Source of the DNA: Hyphomicrobiales bacterium
Lineage (GTDB): Bacteria; Pseudomonadota; Alphaproteobacteria; Rhizobiales; Rhizobiaceae
DNA length: 64,000 nt
Direction: 5' to 3'
Assembly: GCA_900467745.1 (NCBI GenBank)
Contig: UBQW01000025.1
Location: 1-64,000 of the forward strand
Part shown: positions 28,640-39,561 of the stretch, piece by piece
How positions within the stretch are numbered: the first letter of the stretch is position 1
Layout: every line of letters starts with the position of its first letter
Made by a program: the position numbers and the translations under genes
The notes under the pieces: model-generated
Database searches by the model: none
What the model was told of the DNA's origin: nothing
The model's input: only the letters and a program-made list of their open reading frames with translations

Positions 28640-29971
28640 CTAGAAGCTTTCCTTCAGCCACTGGCCCATCCGAGCGAAGCGGCTGCTATTTCCGCCAAGC
28701 GACATGAGCAGACCGCTCTGTGACGCATGTGTTTCCTGGTCCGCAACCTGCGGATAGATCATCAGGCCGACCGCCGTCGAAAAGGCCGGACCCTTGGCAG
28801 CGGTCGGGAGACCCGAGACGCCCATCGGGCGGCCGATACGGACGTTGCGGGCAAGGATCTTGCGGGCAACGTCGGCAAGGCCGGTCAGCTGGCTTGCGCC
28901 GCCTGTCAGCACGACGCGCTTGCCGACGATCGGGCTGAAGCCCGAGCGCTGGATGCGGTCGCGAATGAGTTCCATCGTCTCCTCGATGCGGGCGCTGACG
29001 ATCCGCGACACCAGTGCGCGCGGCACCTGCGTCGGCAGATCGCGGTCGTCCTCGCCGATCGGCGGGATCGAGATCAGCTCGCGCTCATCGGAAGAGTTCC
29101 CCATGGCCGAGGCATGAACCACCTTCAGACGCTCGGCGTCCTCGATGCGGGTCGAAAGGCCACGGGCCAGATCGGTAGTGACATGATGACCGCCGAGACC
29201 GACGGCATCCGTGTGCACCAGCTTGCCTTCGGCAAAGACCGAGATCGTCGTCGTGCCGCCGCCCATGTCGATCGCGGCGCATCCGAGTTCGACTTCGTCG
29301 TCGACAAGAGCTGCGAGACCGGACGCGTAAGGCGTCGCAACGATGCCTTCGACCGACAGGTGCGCGCGGTTGACGCTGAGCTCGAGGTTCTTCAGAGCCG
29401 TGCGCTCTGCGGTCACGACATGCATGTCGACGCCGAGAACGTCACCGTACATGGACAAAGGATCGCGGATGCCGCGTTCGCCGTCGAGCGAGAAACCGGT
29501 GGCCAGCGAGTGCAGCACGGCGCGATCCTGACGCAGCGACTGCTGGCAGGCTGCCGCCAGAACCTTCTTCAGGTCGTTCAGTTCGACTTCCTGGCCGCCG
29601 AGATCGATGGTGGCGGTGTAGATGTCGCTGGTGAGGCGTCCGGCCGTCAGGTTGACGATCAGGCTCTCGACGGTGAGGCCCGCCATGCGCTCGGCGGCAT
29701 CGACCGCGAGGCGGATGACGCTTTCCAGCGCATCGAGATCCGAGATCGCGCCGGTCTTGATACCGCGCGAACGCTGATGGCCGATGCCGATGATTTCGAT
29801 GTTATGCGTGCGACCGGGAAGGATCTGGCTCTCCTCGCGCGGCGTCAGCCGGCCGATCATGCAGACGACTTTCGTCGAACCGATGTCGAGCACGGAAACG
29901 ACGTGCGACCGCTTGGACGAAAGCGGCTTCAGGCGCGGCAATCCAAAATGGGACGAACCGAACAAGCTCAT
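28640..29971 (-). CDS. ftsA: Cell division protein FtsA
   Basis: 443 residues. An actin-like ATPase that anchors FtsZ filaments to the inner membrane through a C-terminal amphipathic helix (ARMGQWLKESF here). Actin-fold motifs are SVLDIGSTKVVCMIG (phosphate 1), AAIDMGGGTTTISVF (phosphate 2) and GKRVVLTGGASQLTGL (adenosine). Its ATG overlaps the ftsQ stop codon by four bases (ATGA), indicating coupling. The N-terminus carries an extra stretch of about 20 residues before the first actin strand. Confidence 0.97.
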   Translation of the reverse strand: MSLFGSSHFGLPRLKPLSSKRSHVVSVLDIGSTKVVCMIGRLTPREESQILPGRTHNIEIIGIGHQRSRGIKTGAISDLDALESVIRLAVDAAERMAGLTVESLIVNLTAGRLTSDIYTATIDLGGQEVELNDLKKVLAAACQQSLRQDRAVLHSLATGFSLDGERGIRDPLSMYGDVLGVDMHVVTAERTALKNLELSVNRAHLSVEGIVATPYASGLAALVDDEVELGCAAIDMGGGTTTISVFAEGKLVHTDAVGLGGHHVTTDLARGLSTRIEDAERLKVVHASAMGNSSDERELISIPPIGEDDRDLPTQVPRALVSRIVSARIEETMELIRDRIQRSGFSPIVGKRVVLTGGASQLTGLADVARKILARNVRIGRPMGVSGLPTAAKGPAFSTAVGLMIYPQVADQETHASQSGLLMSLGGNSSRFARMGQWLKESF

Positions 29972-30921
29972 ATATTCTGCCCCGCCTTCTTCAAATCCTT
30001 GGTGCGCTGATCGAGAACAAGCTGACGGCGCTCCATGGCTTCAGGCGTCAGTTGGATGGCCATACGGTCGGAGAGGCGAAGATCGACGGCCGCGATATCG
30101 CGATCGAGAAGCGCCTGTTCGCCGTTGAATTTCGAAAGGCGCGCCAGCGCCTGATCGACATCGTCTTCCGGCAGCTTGACGACGACGCCGTTATCCATGT
30201 GCAGGTCCCAGCGACGGCCGGAGACCCAGACATAGGCCTTCACGCGCGCCTTGATATCGGGCCACTTGGAGAACTCGTCCGCGAGCGAAGCGGCAGCCAC
30301 TTCGGCGCCGCGACCAACGACCAGCGGAAGCTGCGAAAACTTGTTGTCGCGAAGCGGCGCGATGACCGCCCCACCCTTCTCGACCAGCGAAAGCTCGGCG
30401 CCATGCTGCCAGATCGCGTAGGCTTCGCGCTCCTTGAGCTTCACCTCGATCGTCTTCGGATAGACCTTGCGGACCTCGACGCTCTCGACCCAGGGGAGCT
30501 TCGCGATCTTCTGACGCGCCGCATCCACATCGAGCGCCACGAGCGAGGTCGTGCCGTCGAGACCGATCAGCTGGAGGATATCGATTTCGGAGGTCTCGGA
30601 GTTGCCGGACACCTTCACGTCCTCGACGGCAAAGCCGGCCGCAGCCGTCGTTGCCTGCGCGACAACCTCAGTGTGACCACCCAGAGACATGCCGTAGAAA
30701 CCCGTCGCGGCGAAGAAGGCCAGCGCCGACACAGTGCCCGTATGGGCCGGAATATAGATGCGACCGCTGCCGAGGCTGACGAGGAAGCGGACGACGCGGC
30801 GCAGAGGCCGCGGCAGCACCATGCGCCCATCGCCTTCAGCATAGGAAGGCTCGGCTTGATGGCTTGGGCGCCCCATCCTTTTGACCGTTACCGAGAACAA
30901 GAAGCGTCCTCCACCATCCAA
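29968..30921 (-). CDS. ftsQ: Cell division protein FtsQ (DivIB)
   Basis: 317 residues. A bitopic divisome protein that binds FtsL and FtsB. A cytoplasmic N-terminus of about 60 residues and one membrane helix (about 62-80) are followed by a POTRA domain starting [20 protein letters not shown] (about 95-165) and the FtsQ beta domain. The ATG at 30921 lies within the 3' end of ddlB; an ATG at 30876 is an alternative. It overlaps ftsA by four bases downstream. The order ddlB-ftsQ-ftsA-ftsZ is standard. Confidence 0.94.
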   Translation of the reverse strand: MDGGGRFLFSVTVKRMGRPSHQAEPSYAEGDGRMVLPRPLRRVVRFLVSLGSGRIYIPAHTGTVSALAFFAATGFYGMSLGGHTEVVAQATTAAAGFAVEDVKVSGNSETSEIDILQLIGLDGTTSLVALDVDAARQKIAKLPWVESVEVRKVYPKTIEVKLKEREAYAIWQHGAELSLVEKGGAVIAPLRDNKFSQLPLVVGRGAEVAAASLADEFSKWPDIKARVKAYVWVSGRRWDLHMDNGVVVKLPEDDVDQALARLSKFNGEQALLDRDIAAVDLRLSDRMAIQLTPEAMERRQLVLDQRTKDLKKAGQNI

Positions 30922-31814
30922 CGAAGAAATTCACCAAACGAGTAGCCGGCATGACCGGCCATTTCGGGCACAAGCGAGGTTGGAGTCATGCCTGGCTGAG
31001 TATTGATCTCCAGCCAGATGATTTCGCCGTCTTCGGAGAAGCGATCGTCGTACCGAAAATCCGACCGACTCACTCCACGGCAACCAATTGCTTGATGCGC
31101 CCTTAGGGACAATGATTGTATTTTTTGGTAAATATTCGGTGAAATTTTCGCCGGAATGACGTGTTTCGAACCACCGGCCACATACTTGGAATCATAGTCG
31201 TAGAAGCTGTGCCCCTGTGGAACGATCTCGGTCACACCAAGCACCTGATCGCCCATGACACCGCAGGTCAGCTCGCGACCATGCACATAACGCTCGACGA
31301 GAACCTCCTCGCCATACCGCCATTCGGCCGAGCCGATGATCTGCGGCGGACGCGACTGATCCTCCTGAACGATCACGACACCGAAGCTCGAACCCTCGCG
31401 CACCGGCTTCACCACATAAGGCGGCTTCATCGGATGCTCGGCGGGGAAAGCGAAGCGGTTGATCACCTGCGACTGCGCGACAGGAATGCCGGCGGCGGCC
31501 GCAACACCCTTTGCCTTGCTCTTGTCCATGGCAAGCGCCGAGGCCAGAACACCGGAGTGGGTGTAGGGAATCTCGAGGTATTCGAGGATGCCCTGGATCA
31601 GCCCATCCTCGCCGAACGGCCCATGCAGGGCGTTGAACGCCACGTCGGGACGGAGAGCGGACAGCTTGGCGGAGACGTCGCGATCGACATCGATACGGGT
31701 CACCTGGAAGCCTTCAGCCTCGAGAGCATCCGCGCACGCCGCCCCGGACGAAAGGCTGACAGGCCTCTCCGAGGAAAATCCGCCCATAAGGACAGCGACA
31801 TGCTTGCGACTCAT
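30888..31814 (-). CDS. ddlB: D-alanine--D-alanine ligase
   Basis: 308 residues from the ATG at 31814 ([20 protein letters not shown]); the upstream frame to 31898 lacks family similarity. This ATP-grasp enzyme makes D-Ala-D-Ala for the peptidoglycan stem. Motifs are [11 protein letters not shown] at the N-terminus, the ATP-binding [11 protein letters not shown], and the metal-binding [17 protein letters not shown] near the end. It begins the ddlB-ftsQ-ftsA-ftsZ group and is separated from murB by two plus-strand genes. CtrA-like motifs lie about 105 bases upstream. Confidence 0.97.
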   Translation of the reverse strand: MSRKHVAVLMGGFSSERPVSLSSGAACADALEAEGFQVTRIDVDRDVSAKLSALRPDVAFNALHGPFGEDGLIQGILEYLEIPYTHSGVLASALAMDKSKAKGVAAAAGIPVAQSQVINRFAFPAEHPMKPPYVVKPVREGSSFGVVIVQEDQSRPPQIIGSAEWRYGEEVLVERYVHGRELTCGVMGDQVLGVTEIVPQGHSFYDYDSKYVAGGSKHVIPAKISPNIYQKIQSLSLRAHQAIGCRGVSRSDFRYDDRFSEDGEIIWLEINTQPGMTPTSLVPEMAGHAGYSFGEFLRWMVEDASCSR

Positions 31815-32307
31815 AGATACCCCCAAAATAAACCGTACTTTGCATTCCAAGGCTTGCACCAAGCTGGCTTTCTTCCGAATCTGGCTCGCCTGGCGCACGT
31901 GTATTAGAGCGTCATTATGGTTAACGAAGCGTTTACTTTTGTTAACTTCCTCCCCGAACAGTCATGAATTGTGACAGTCGGGCGCGACCGTCGAAACGCG
32001 AAAACCCCGCAGCGCCAAGCGCTACGGCCGATATGTCAAAGCGAAACAAAAAGTTTAAACAACAGCGCCAAGCAGGCTCAGACCGCCGGCCGCTTCCAGA
32101 TTTGCGCGGACGCAAATCCGACTTCCCACCGCGCCTGCAACCGCTGGAAACACGGAACAGGACGCGGTTGAGCGCCTGACTTTCCGGCTGAAAAAGCAAG
32201 CACCCTAGTTTTTGTCGGTTTATTGCGTGATTAACGTTTGCGCCGAATTAAAATTGCGTTATGAGCCCCTAGCCTCCCAAGGGCATACAACCGAAATCCC
32301 GATTGGA
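31815..32307. other. Divergent intergenic region, ddlB / MHS transporter
   Basis: 493 bases without a supported gene. The ddlB-proximal part around 31905-31975 is AT-rich and holds TTAACC-type motifs and a GTTAAC palindrome near 31941. The middle (31975-32200) is GC-rich without recognisable features. The last 100 bases should carry the promoter of the transporter, but no clear -35/-10 pair stands out. Confidence 0.5.
31917..31935 (-). promoter_or_regulatory. CtrA-like binding motif upstream of ddlB
   Basis: On the minus strand the bases read TAAA, seven bases, then TTAACCAT (plus-strand 31917-31924 for the latter). CtrA of alphaproteobacteria binds TTAA-N7-TTAA, with TTAACC as the favoured half. 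One base of eight differs. It lies about 105 bases upstream of the ddlB ATG, a plausible position for cell-cycle control of ddlB-ftsQAZ. Motif match only. Confidence 0.4.
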
Positions 32308-33618
32308 ATGAAAATGTCAGACGCGATATCTCCAGTATCGCCGACATCAGCTTCATCGAACAGTGCACCGCTCAACTCGCCGGCACGCGTTCTGATCGCA
32401 AGCGTCGTCGGCACCACCATCGAATTCTTCGACTTCTACGTATACGCGACGGCCGCCGTGCTGGTCTTCCCGACGCTGTTCTTCCCGAACAGCGATCCGA
32501 CCACCGCGCTGCTCGCCTCCTTCGCGACCTTCTCCATCGCCTTCTTCGCCCGCCCGCTTGGCGCCGTGGTCTTCGGCCACTTCGGCGACAGGATCGGCCG
32601 CAAGACGACGCTGGTCGCAGCCCTGCTGACGATGGGTATCTCCACAGTCATCATCGGCCTGCTCCCCTCTTATGAATCGATCGGCGTTCTCGCGCCTCTG
32701 TTGCTGGCGCTTTGCCGTTTCGGCCAGGGCTTCGGCCTCGGCGGCGAATGGGGCGGCGCAGTGCTGCTGGCAACGGAAAACGCGCCGGAAGGCAAGCGCA
32801 GCTGGTACGGCATGTTCCCGCAGCTCGGCGCACCGCTCGGCCTCTTCCTGTCCTCGGGCATCTTCTGGGTGCTGCTGCAGTTCATGCCGCAGGAACAGCT
32901 GCTCGCCTGGGGCTGGCGCGTTCCCTTCATCGCCTCGATCGTCCTGATCGTCATCGGCCTCTGGGTTCGCCTGTCGATCACCGAAACGCCTGACTTTCAG
33001 AAGGCCATCGACAAGAAGGAGCGCGTCGCCGTTCCCGTTGCCGAAGTCTTCCGCAAGCACAAGCGCAGCCTGTTCCTCGGCACCTTCGTGGCGCTCGCCA
33101 CCTTCGTGCTGTTCTACATCGGCTCGGCCTACCTGCTCTCCTACAACGTCAAGGTCCTGAAGATCCCGTTCCTCGACGCGCTCGAGATCCAGATCGTCGG
33201 CTCGATCTCCTTCGGCATCTTCATCCCGATCATCGGCAAGCTTGCGGAGCGCTTCGGCCGCCGCGAAATGCTGATCCTGACGACGGTCCTGATCGGCCTG
33301 TTCTCCTTCCTGCTCCCCGGCCTGATGGCTGGCGGCGAAGGCAGCATTCTGGTCTTCGCGATCGTCGCCATGGCGCTGATGGGCATGACCTACGGCCTGA
33401 TCGGCACGGCGCTCGCAGCGCCCTTCCCGACCGCCGTGCGCTACACCGGCTCGTCGATCACCTTCAACCTCGCAGGCATCTTCGGCGCATCTCTGGCGCC
33501 CTACATTGCCACCTGGCTGCAGGCGAACTACGGCATGCTCTACGTCGGCTACTATCTCGGCCTTTCCGCCGTCATCACGCTGATCTGCATCCTGGCCTCC
33601 GGTCGCGACGAAGTCTGA
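32308..33618 (+). CDS. MFS transporter, metabolite:H+ symporter (MHS) family
   Basis: 436 residues from the ATG at 32308 (a second ATG at 32314 is equally placed). The N-terminal ASVVGTTIEFFDFYVYATAA is the MHS hallmark, and GHFGDRIGRKTTL is the MFS loop 2-3 motif. GGEWGGAVLLATENAP follows helix 5. Twelve membrane segments are expected. The family imports organic acids, betaine, proline or shikimate with protons; the substrate is unclear. With the following phosphoesterase gene it interrupts the dcw cluster on the opposite strand. A terminator follows at 33640. Confidence 0.92.
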   Translation: MKMSDAISPVSPTSASSNSAPLNSPARVLIASVVGTTIEFFDFYVYATAAVLVFPTLFFPNSDPTTALLASFATFSIAFFARPLGAVVFGHFGDRIGRKTTLVAALLTMGISTVIIGLLPSYESIGVLAPLLLALCRFGQGFGLGGEWGGAVLLATENAPEGKRSWYGMFPQLGAPLGLFLSSGIFWVLLQFMPQEQLLAWGWRVPFIASIVLIVIGLWVRLSITETPDFQKAIDKKERVAVPVAEVFRKHKRSLFLGTFVALATFVLFYIGSAYLLSYNVKVLKIPFLDALEIQIVGSISFGIFIPIIGKLAERFGRREMLILTTVLIGLFSFLLPGLMAGGEGSILVFAIVAMALMGMTYGLIGTALAAPFPTAVRYTGSSITFNLAGIFGASLAPYIATWLQANYGMLYVGYYLGLSAVITLICILASGRDEV

Positions 33619-33639
33619 TCGAAGCGTTGATCGCAAATT

Positions 33640-33673
33640 CGGGGCCGCGACGGGAAACCGCCGCGGCCTTTTT
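33640..33673 (+). terminator. Rho-independent terminator of the MHS transporter gene
   Basis: GGCCGCG (33643-33649) pairs with CGCGGCC (33662-33668); T's follow. It lies about 20 bases after the stop codon. Confidence 0.8.
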
Positions 33674-33735
33674 CGTTGCTGTCTGTTAACGCCCTGCCAC
33701 TATTTTCGATGCGATCAATGGCTGGGGAGAGACGA

Positions 33736-34833
33736 ATGCTGACACGACGATCGCTGCTGACGCATGGCCTGGGCGCCGGCCTGTCGCTATCTCTCCCGCC
33801 CCTCGCCCGCGCTGCCGGCGTCCCCGATACCGACGTCACCTTCCTCGTCATCAACGACATCCACGCCTGCCGCATCGGCGATGGCCTCAGCCCCAATTGC
33901 GAGGCAGAGGGCAAGACCGACGCCAACCTGCTGCGCCACATCCGGGCGCTCAACAACATCCACCACCAGACCTGGCCGGAAGCAATTGACGGCAAGCCCA
34001 CCGGCTTTGCTCTCGCGGGTAAGCCGATCGCCAAGCCGCAAGGCGTCATCGTCTGCGGCGACGTCACCGACGACGGCGGCGGCCAGATGGCGGAGTTCGC
34101 GGAGGGGTCGCAGTTGCTGCAGTTCTCGCACCGCTATCAGCAGGGACCGGGCGCCGACCACATCCACTTCCCCGTCTATGTCGGCCTCGGCAACCACGAT
34201 CTCGACCAGGACGGCCATCCGCCGCAGGTGGACTGGTACCGAGACGAGCTGCGCGACTACGTGCAGCTGAACCACAAGCCGAGCGTCTTCTTCAAGCCGG
34301 TCGTGCCCGTCGACAATTACGACGAGGCCTCCGACAACTACTCCTGGAACTGGGGCGGCCTGCACCTCATCCAGGCGCAGCGCTATGGCGGCGACAACAC
34401 CAAGGGCACGGCCAACAGCCTCGACTGGATGAAGCGAGATCTCGCAGCCTATGCCGCCGACGGTCGCCCGGTCGTGATCTTCCAGCACTATGGATGGGAC
34501 AAGTTCTCGCTCGAACGCTGGGATCCGGAAAAGAGCACCTTCACCGTTGAGGGCAGCGGCGCGCCGCACTGGTGGGGTGAATCAGAACGTCAGCAACTGC
34601 TCGCAACCCTTGAAGGTTACAACGTAATCGGCATTTTCCACGGCCACGAGCATGATACGCGCATGGCCTATCAGGCCGGCGGCATCGACGTCTTCAAGGC
34701 GCGCGCCGCCTTCATGGGCGGCTTCAGCCTCGTGCGTATCAAGGGGAATGTGATGGATGTGGCGATCGGCGACGCTAGCGACGATGTCGGAGGGGTGACC
34801 TTCACCACCGCCTTCACCAGACGTTTCGGCTAA
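33736..34833 (+). CDS. Tat-exported metallophosphoesterase
   Basis: 365 residues from the ATG at 33736, preceded by GGGGAGAGACGA. A twin-arginine signal peptide is visible: TRRSLLTHGLGAG, ending PLARAA near residue 27. Calcineurin-like motifs follow: NDIHACR (D-x-H), CGDVTDDGG, GNHDLDQD, FQHYGWD and FHGHEHDTR. These bind two metal ions. The protein is probably periplasmic and hydrolyses a phosphoester or phosphodiester, perhaps from lipids or nucleotides. Folded export through Tat fits metal loading in the cytoplasm. It converges on murB across a hairpin at 34851. Confidence 0.9.
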   Translation: MLTRRSLLTHGLGAGLSLSLPPLARAAGVPDTDVTFLVINDIHACRIGDGLSPNCEAEGKTDANLLRHIRALNNIHHQTWPEAIDGKPTGFALAGKPIAKPQGVIVCGDVTDDGGGQMAEFAEGSQLLQFSHRYQQGPGADHIHFPVYVGLGNHDLDQDGHPPQVDWYRDELRDYVQLNHKPSVFFKPVVPVDNYDEASDNYSWNWGGLHLIQAQRYGGDNTKGTANSLDWMKRDLAAYAADGRPVVIFQHYGWDKFSLERWDPEKSTFTVEGSGAPHWWGESERQQLLATLEGYNVIGIFHGHEHDTRMAYQAGGIDVFKARAAFMGGFSLVRIKGNVMDVAIGDASDDVGGVTFTTAFTRRFG

Positions 34834-34850
34834 GGCGCATCGCGCAAAGG

Positions 34851-34871
34851 GGTGCCGCAGCTTGCGGCACC
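34851..34871. terminator. Hairpin between phosphoesterase gene and murB
   Basis: GGTGCCGC (34851-34858) pairs with GCGGCACC (34864-34871), loop AGCTT. It separates two convergent genes; the T-tract is short (CCCTTTG on the minus strand). Confidence 0.6.
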
Positions 34872-34885
34872 GACGGGCTCAAAGC

Positions 34886-35856
34886 TTACTCGCTCGTCAC
34901 GCCCTGGAACGGACGCACTTCGCGGCCCGGCATGAACAGGCCCAGGCGCTTGATTTCCCATTCCAGCTTGATGCCGGAATGCTCGAACACCTCGCGGCGA
35001 ACCTGCTCGCCGAGATATTCGAGGTCGTAGCCGGTCGCCTGGCCGTTGTTAATCATGAAGTTGCAGTGCAAGGACGACATCTGCGCGCCGCCGATGACGA
35101 GACCGCGGCATCCCGCTTCGTCGATCAGCTTCCACGCGGAGTGACCTTCGGGGTTCTTGAAGGTCGAGCCACCGGTCTTCTCGCGGATCGGCTGCACCGT
35201 CTCGCGGTGGCTGCGCACGGCATCCATGTCGGCGCGGATCTTGGCGCGGTCCTCGGCATAGCCTTCGAACAGCACCGAGGTGAAGATCAGGTCGCTGGCG
35301 GCCGACGAATGGCGATACTCATAGCCCATGTCGGCATTCGACAGCACGTGCTTGTTGCCCTTGCGGTCGATCGCGGTGACCTCGACGACGCGATCACGCG
35401 TCTCGCCGCCATTGGCCCCGGCGTTCATGCGCGCCGCGCCGCCGATGCTGCCGGGAATGCCATAGTAGAAGTGGAAACCGCCGATGCCGTTATCCATCGC
35501 CATGGCCGCGACGTGCTTGTCCGGGCAGATGGCACCGGCGCGCACGCGGTTTTCGCCCGCGAGCTCAACCGAACCGAAGCCCTTGGCCGACAGGCGCAAT
35601 ACCACGCCGGGAATGCCGCCGTCGCGCACCAGGATGTTCGAGCCGACGCCGACCACGGTCATCGGAACATCCTCGGGCAGGATCTTCAGGAATGCGATCA
35701 GATCTTCTTCGTCGTGCGGCTGGAACATCAGTTCCGCAAGGCCCCCGGCATGGAACCAGGTGACGCGGTCCATCGGCGCATCCGGTGTAATCCTCCCGCG
35801 GATGTCCTTTACACCGTCGCCCAGCGACGCAAGAAGCTTTTGCCCATTCACCTGTT

Positions 35857-35860
<4 letters not shown>
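34886..35860 (-). CDS. murB: UDP-N-acetylenolpyruvoylglucosamine reductase
   Basis: 324 residues. This FAD enzyme uses NADPH to make UDP-N-acetylmuramate, the second step towards lipid II. FAD-binding segments are [21 protein letters not shown] and [16 protein letters not shown]. The catalytic Ser lies in [18 protein letters not shown], and the C-terminal Glu side in the [15 protein letters not shown] region. The short loop structure fits type II MurB. Its ATG overlaps the murC stop codon by four bases. It ends the mraZ-to-murB stretch of the dcw cluster. Confidence 0.97.
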
Positions 35861-37268
<1,408 letters not shown>

Positions 37269-37272
<4 letters not shown>

Positions 37273-38399
37273 GCGCTTTTCCCCTTGAACTCTGCAATTG
37301 TACGTCCCGCCGCAATAGCCTCTACCATGTCGGCAAGCAAGTTCGCGGCGTCAGGTTTACCCGCCTGCTTGGCGGCAGCGGCCATACGCGCCAGCTTTTC
37401 CGGGTCGTTCATCGTGTGCGTCAGGATCGAGGCGATCTTCTCGGACGAGAGTTCGGCCTGCACGATCACCTTGGCACCGCCGGTTGCCGCAAGCGACGCG
37501 GCATTGGCCGCCTGGTCGTGGTCGAGCGCATGCGGGTAAGGCACCAGGATCGCCGGACGGCCGATCACCGAGATCTCGGAAACCGTCGACGCGCCGGAGC
37601 GGCAGATGACAAGATGCGCCTTGGCCAGCCGTTCGGCCATATCGGTAAAGAAGGGCGCGATGTCGGATGCGGCGCCCATCTGAAGCTTGGCGACGCAATC
37701 GCCGACCATGCCCATATCCTCGGGACGAACCTGCTGGGTGATCCTGAGACGCGCGCGCAGATCGTCGTCGAGCAGGCTGATCGCCGTCGGCATCGCCTTG
37801 GAGAAATACTGCGCGCCCTGGCTGCCGCCGAAGACGACGAGATTGAACGGCTCGCCGGCATGCGACGGCGTATAGGGCGTCTTCGCCGCCTCGATGACGG
37901 CAGGGCGCACCGGATTGCCCGTCGTCACCGTCTTTTCGGGAAAGGCACCGCCATTCTCGGGCAGAAAACCACCGGCGATCGCCTTGACGCGATTGGCGAG
38001 CGCCTTGTTGGCGCGGCCCATCACCGCGTTCTGCTCGTGGATCATGGTCGGCACATTGAGACGCGTGGCGGCGAGCAGCGGCGGCACCGTCGGATAGCCG
38101 CCGAAGCCGACGACCACGACAGGCTTCAACCGCCCGATCAACCGCTTGGCCGCCCGCATGCCGCTCCACAGCGTCCACAGCGAACGCGCGACGGCGACCG
38201 GGTTCTTCGAGGCGATCGTGGCTGACGGCACGACATGGATCTCGTCGGCCGGGAATTTGCCGGCATAGCGCTCCGCCCGGCTGTCCGTCACCAGATGCAC
38301 GGAATAGCCGCGTTCCTTCAGCTTGTAGGCCAGGGCCTCCGCCGGAAACACGTGGCCGCCGGTTCCCCCGGCGGCAAGCAGAACGATGCCTTTGCTCAT
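37269..38399 (-). CDS. murG: UDP-GlcNAc:undecaprenyl-PP-MurNAc-pentapeptide GlcNAc transferase
   Basis: 376 residues. A membrane-associated glycosyltransferase (GT28) that converts lipid I to lipid II on the inner face of the inner membrane. The N-terminal glycine-rich motif [16 protein letters not shown], a second loop [14 protein letters not shown], and the C-terminal UDP-GlcNAc site [10 protein letters not shown] and [17 protein letters not shown] are all present. It overlaps murC by four bases and lies six bases downstream of ftsW. Confidence 0.98.
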
Positions 38400-38405
38400 A
38401 TAGTC

Positions 38406-39560
38406 TTACTCCGCCGGAATGCCGTGCGCGACGCGAAACAGGCTCCGCTCCTGCGCACGCTTTTCCGGTCTGTGGCGCGTCAGCGCGAGAATGAACCCGG
38501 CCGTGACGCAGATGGCGACCATCGACGAACCGCCGTAGGAGATCAGCGGCAGGGTCATGCCCTTCGCCGGCAGCAGCTCGAGATTGACGCCCACGTTGAT
38601 GATGGATTGTATGCCGATCTGCAGCACGAGGCCAGCGACGGCGAAACGGTTGAAGTCGTTGCGCTCCTTATAGGCATGCGAAAGACCGCGCAGGACGAGC
38701 GCCGAGAACAGCAAGACCAGAGCGATGCAGAAGATGATGCCGAACTCCTCGGCCGCGACCGAGAAGATGAAGTCGGTATGCGCGTCCGGGATGATCCGCT
38801 TGACGATGCCCTCGCCCGGACCCTGGCCGAACCAGTCGCCACGGATAATCGCCTCGCGCGCCGTGTCGATCTGGAACGTATCGCCCTCGCCGGTCATGAA
38901 CTTGTCGATACGCAGCGCCACGTGCGGGAAGACGTAATAGGCGCTGACGAGACCGCCGACGCCACCGGCGCCGAGCACGATGATCCACAGCCACGGCATG
39001 CCGGCCATGAAGAACATGCCGCCCCAGACCGCTGTCGTCAGAATGGTCTGGCCAAGGTCGGGCTGCGCCACGAGAAGCGCCGCGACCATGCCGAAGAGGA
39101 TGATGGCGAAGAGATTGCCAGGGATTTCCGGCTGGCGCGCATGCTCGGCAAACAGCCAGGCGCAGACGACCACGAAGGCCGGCTTCATGAATTCCGACGG
39201 CTGGATCGAGATACCGGCGAGCGTCACCCAGCGGCGCGAACCCTTGACCTCGACGCCGAAGAACAGCGCGAGCAGCATCATGGCGATCGCGACGATCAGG
39301 AGAAGGATCGCGGTGCGGCGCACCTGCCGCGGCGTCAGGAACGACAGGCCGATCATGACCGCCAGTGACGGGATCATGAAGGCCGCGTGGCGCTTGACGA
39401 AGTGGAACGGCTCCAGCCCGATGCGCTCGGCCACCGCCGGCGACGCGGCAAACGACAGCATGAAGCCGATGCCCATCAGGAAGATGAACATCGCCAGGAA
39501 GAACCGGTCGATGGTCCAGAACCAATCGGCCAATGCCCCGCGTTCCGCACGACTTACCAT
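38406..39560 (-). CDS. ftsW: Septal peptidoglycan polymerase FtsW (SEDS family)
   Basis: 384 residues, about ten membrane helices. FtsW polymerises lipid II at the septum together with FtsI. SEDS features are the loop FTPRQ-like LTPRQVRR, the motif SRRWVTLAGISIQPSEFMK with the catalytic-site region, and the C-terminal GMTLPLISYGGSSM. The large extracellular loop includes TGEGDTFQID. murG follows after a five-base gap, and murD precedes it with a one-base gap. Confidence 0.97.
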   Translation of the reverse strand: MVSRAERGALADWFWTIDRFFLAMFIFLMGIGFMLSFAASPAVAERIGLEPFHFVKRHAAFMIPSLAVMIGLSFLTPRQVRRTAILLLIVAIAMMLLALFFGVEVKGSRRWVTLAGISIQPSEFMKPAFVVVCAWLFAEHARQPEIPGNLFAIILFGMVAALLVAQPDLGQTILTTAVWGGMFFMAGMPWLWIIVLGAGGVGGLVSAYYVFPHVALRIDKFMTGEGDTFQIDTAREAIIRGDWFGQGPGEGIVKRIIPDAHTDFIFSVAAEEFGIIFCIALVLLFSALVLRGLSHAYKERNDFNRFAVAGLVLQIGIQSIINVGVNLELLPAKGMTLPLISYGGSSMVAICVTAGFILALTRHRPEKRAQERSLFRVAHGIPAE

Positions 39561-39561
39561 G

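Noticed and set aside
26852..28723. A 623-codon plus-strand frame opposite ftsZ
   Set aside because: Shadow frame; ftsZ on the minus strand is certain.
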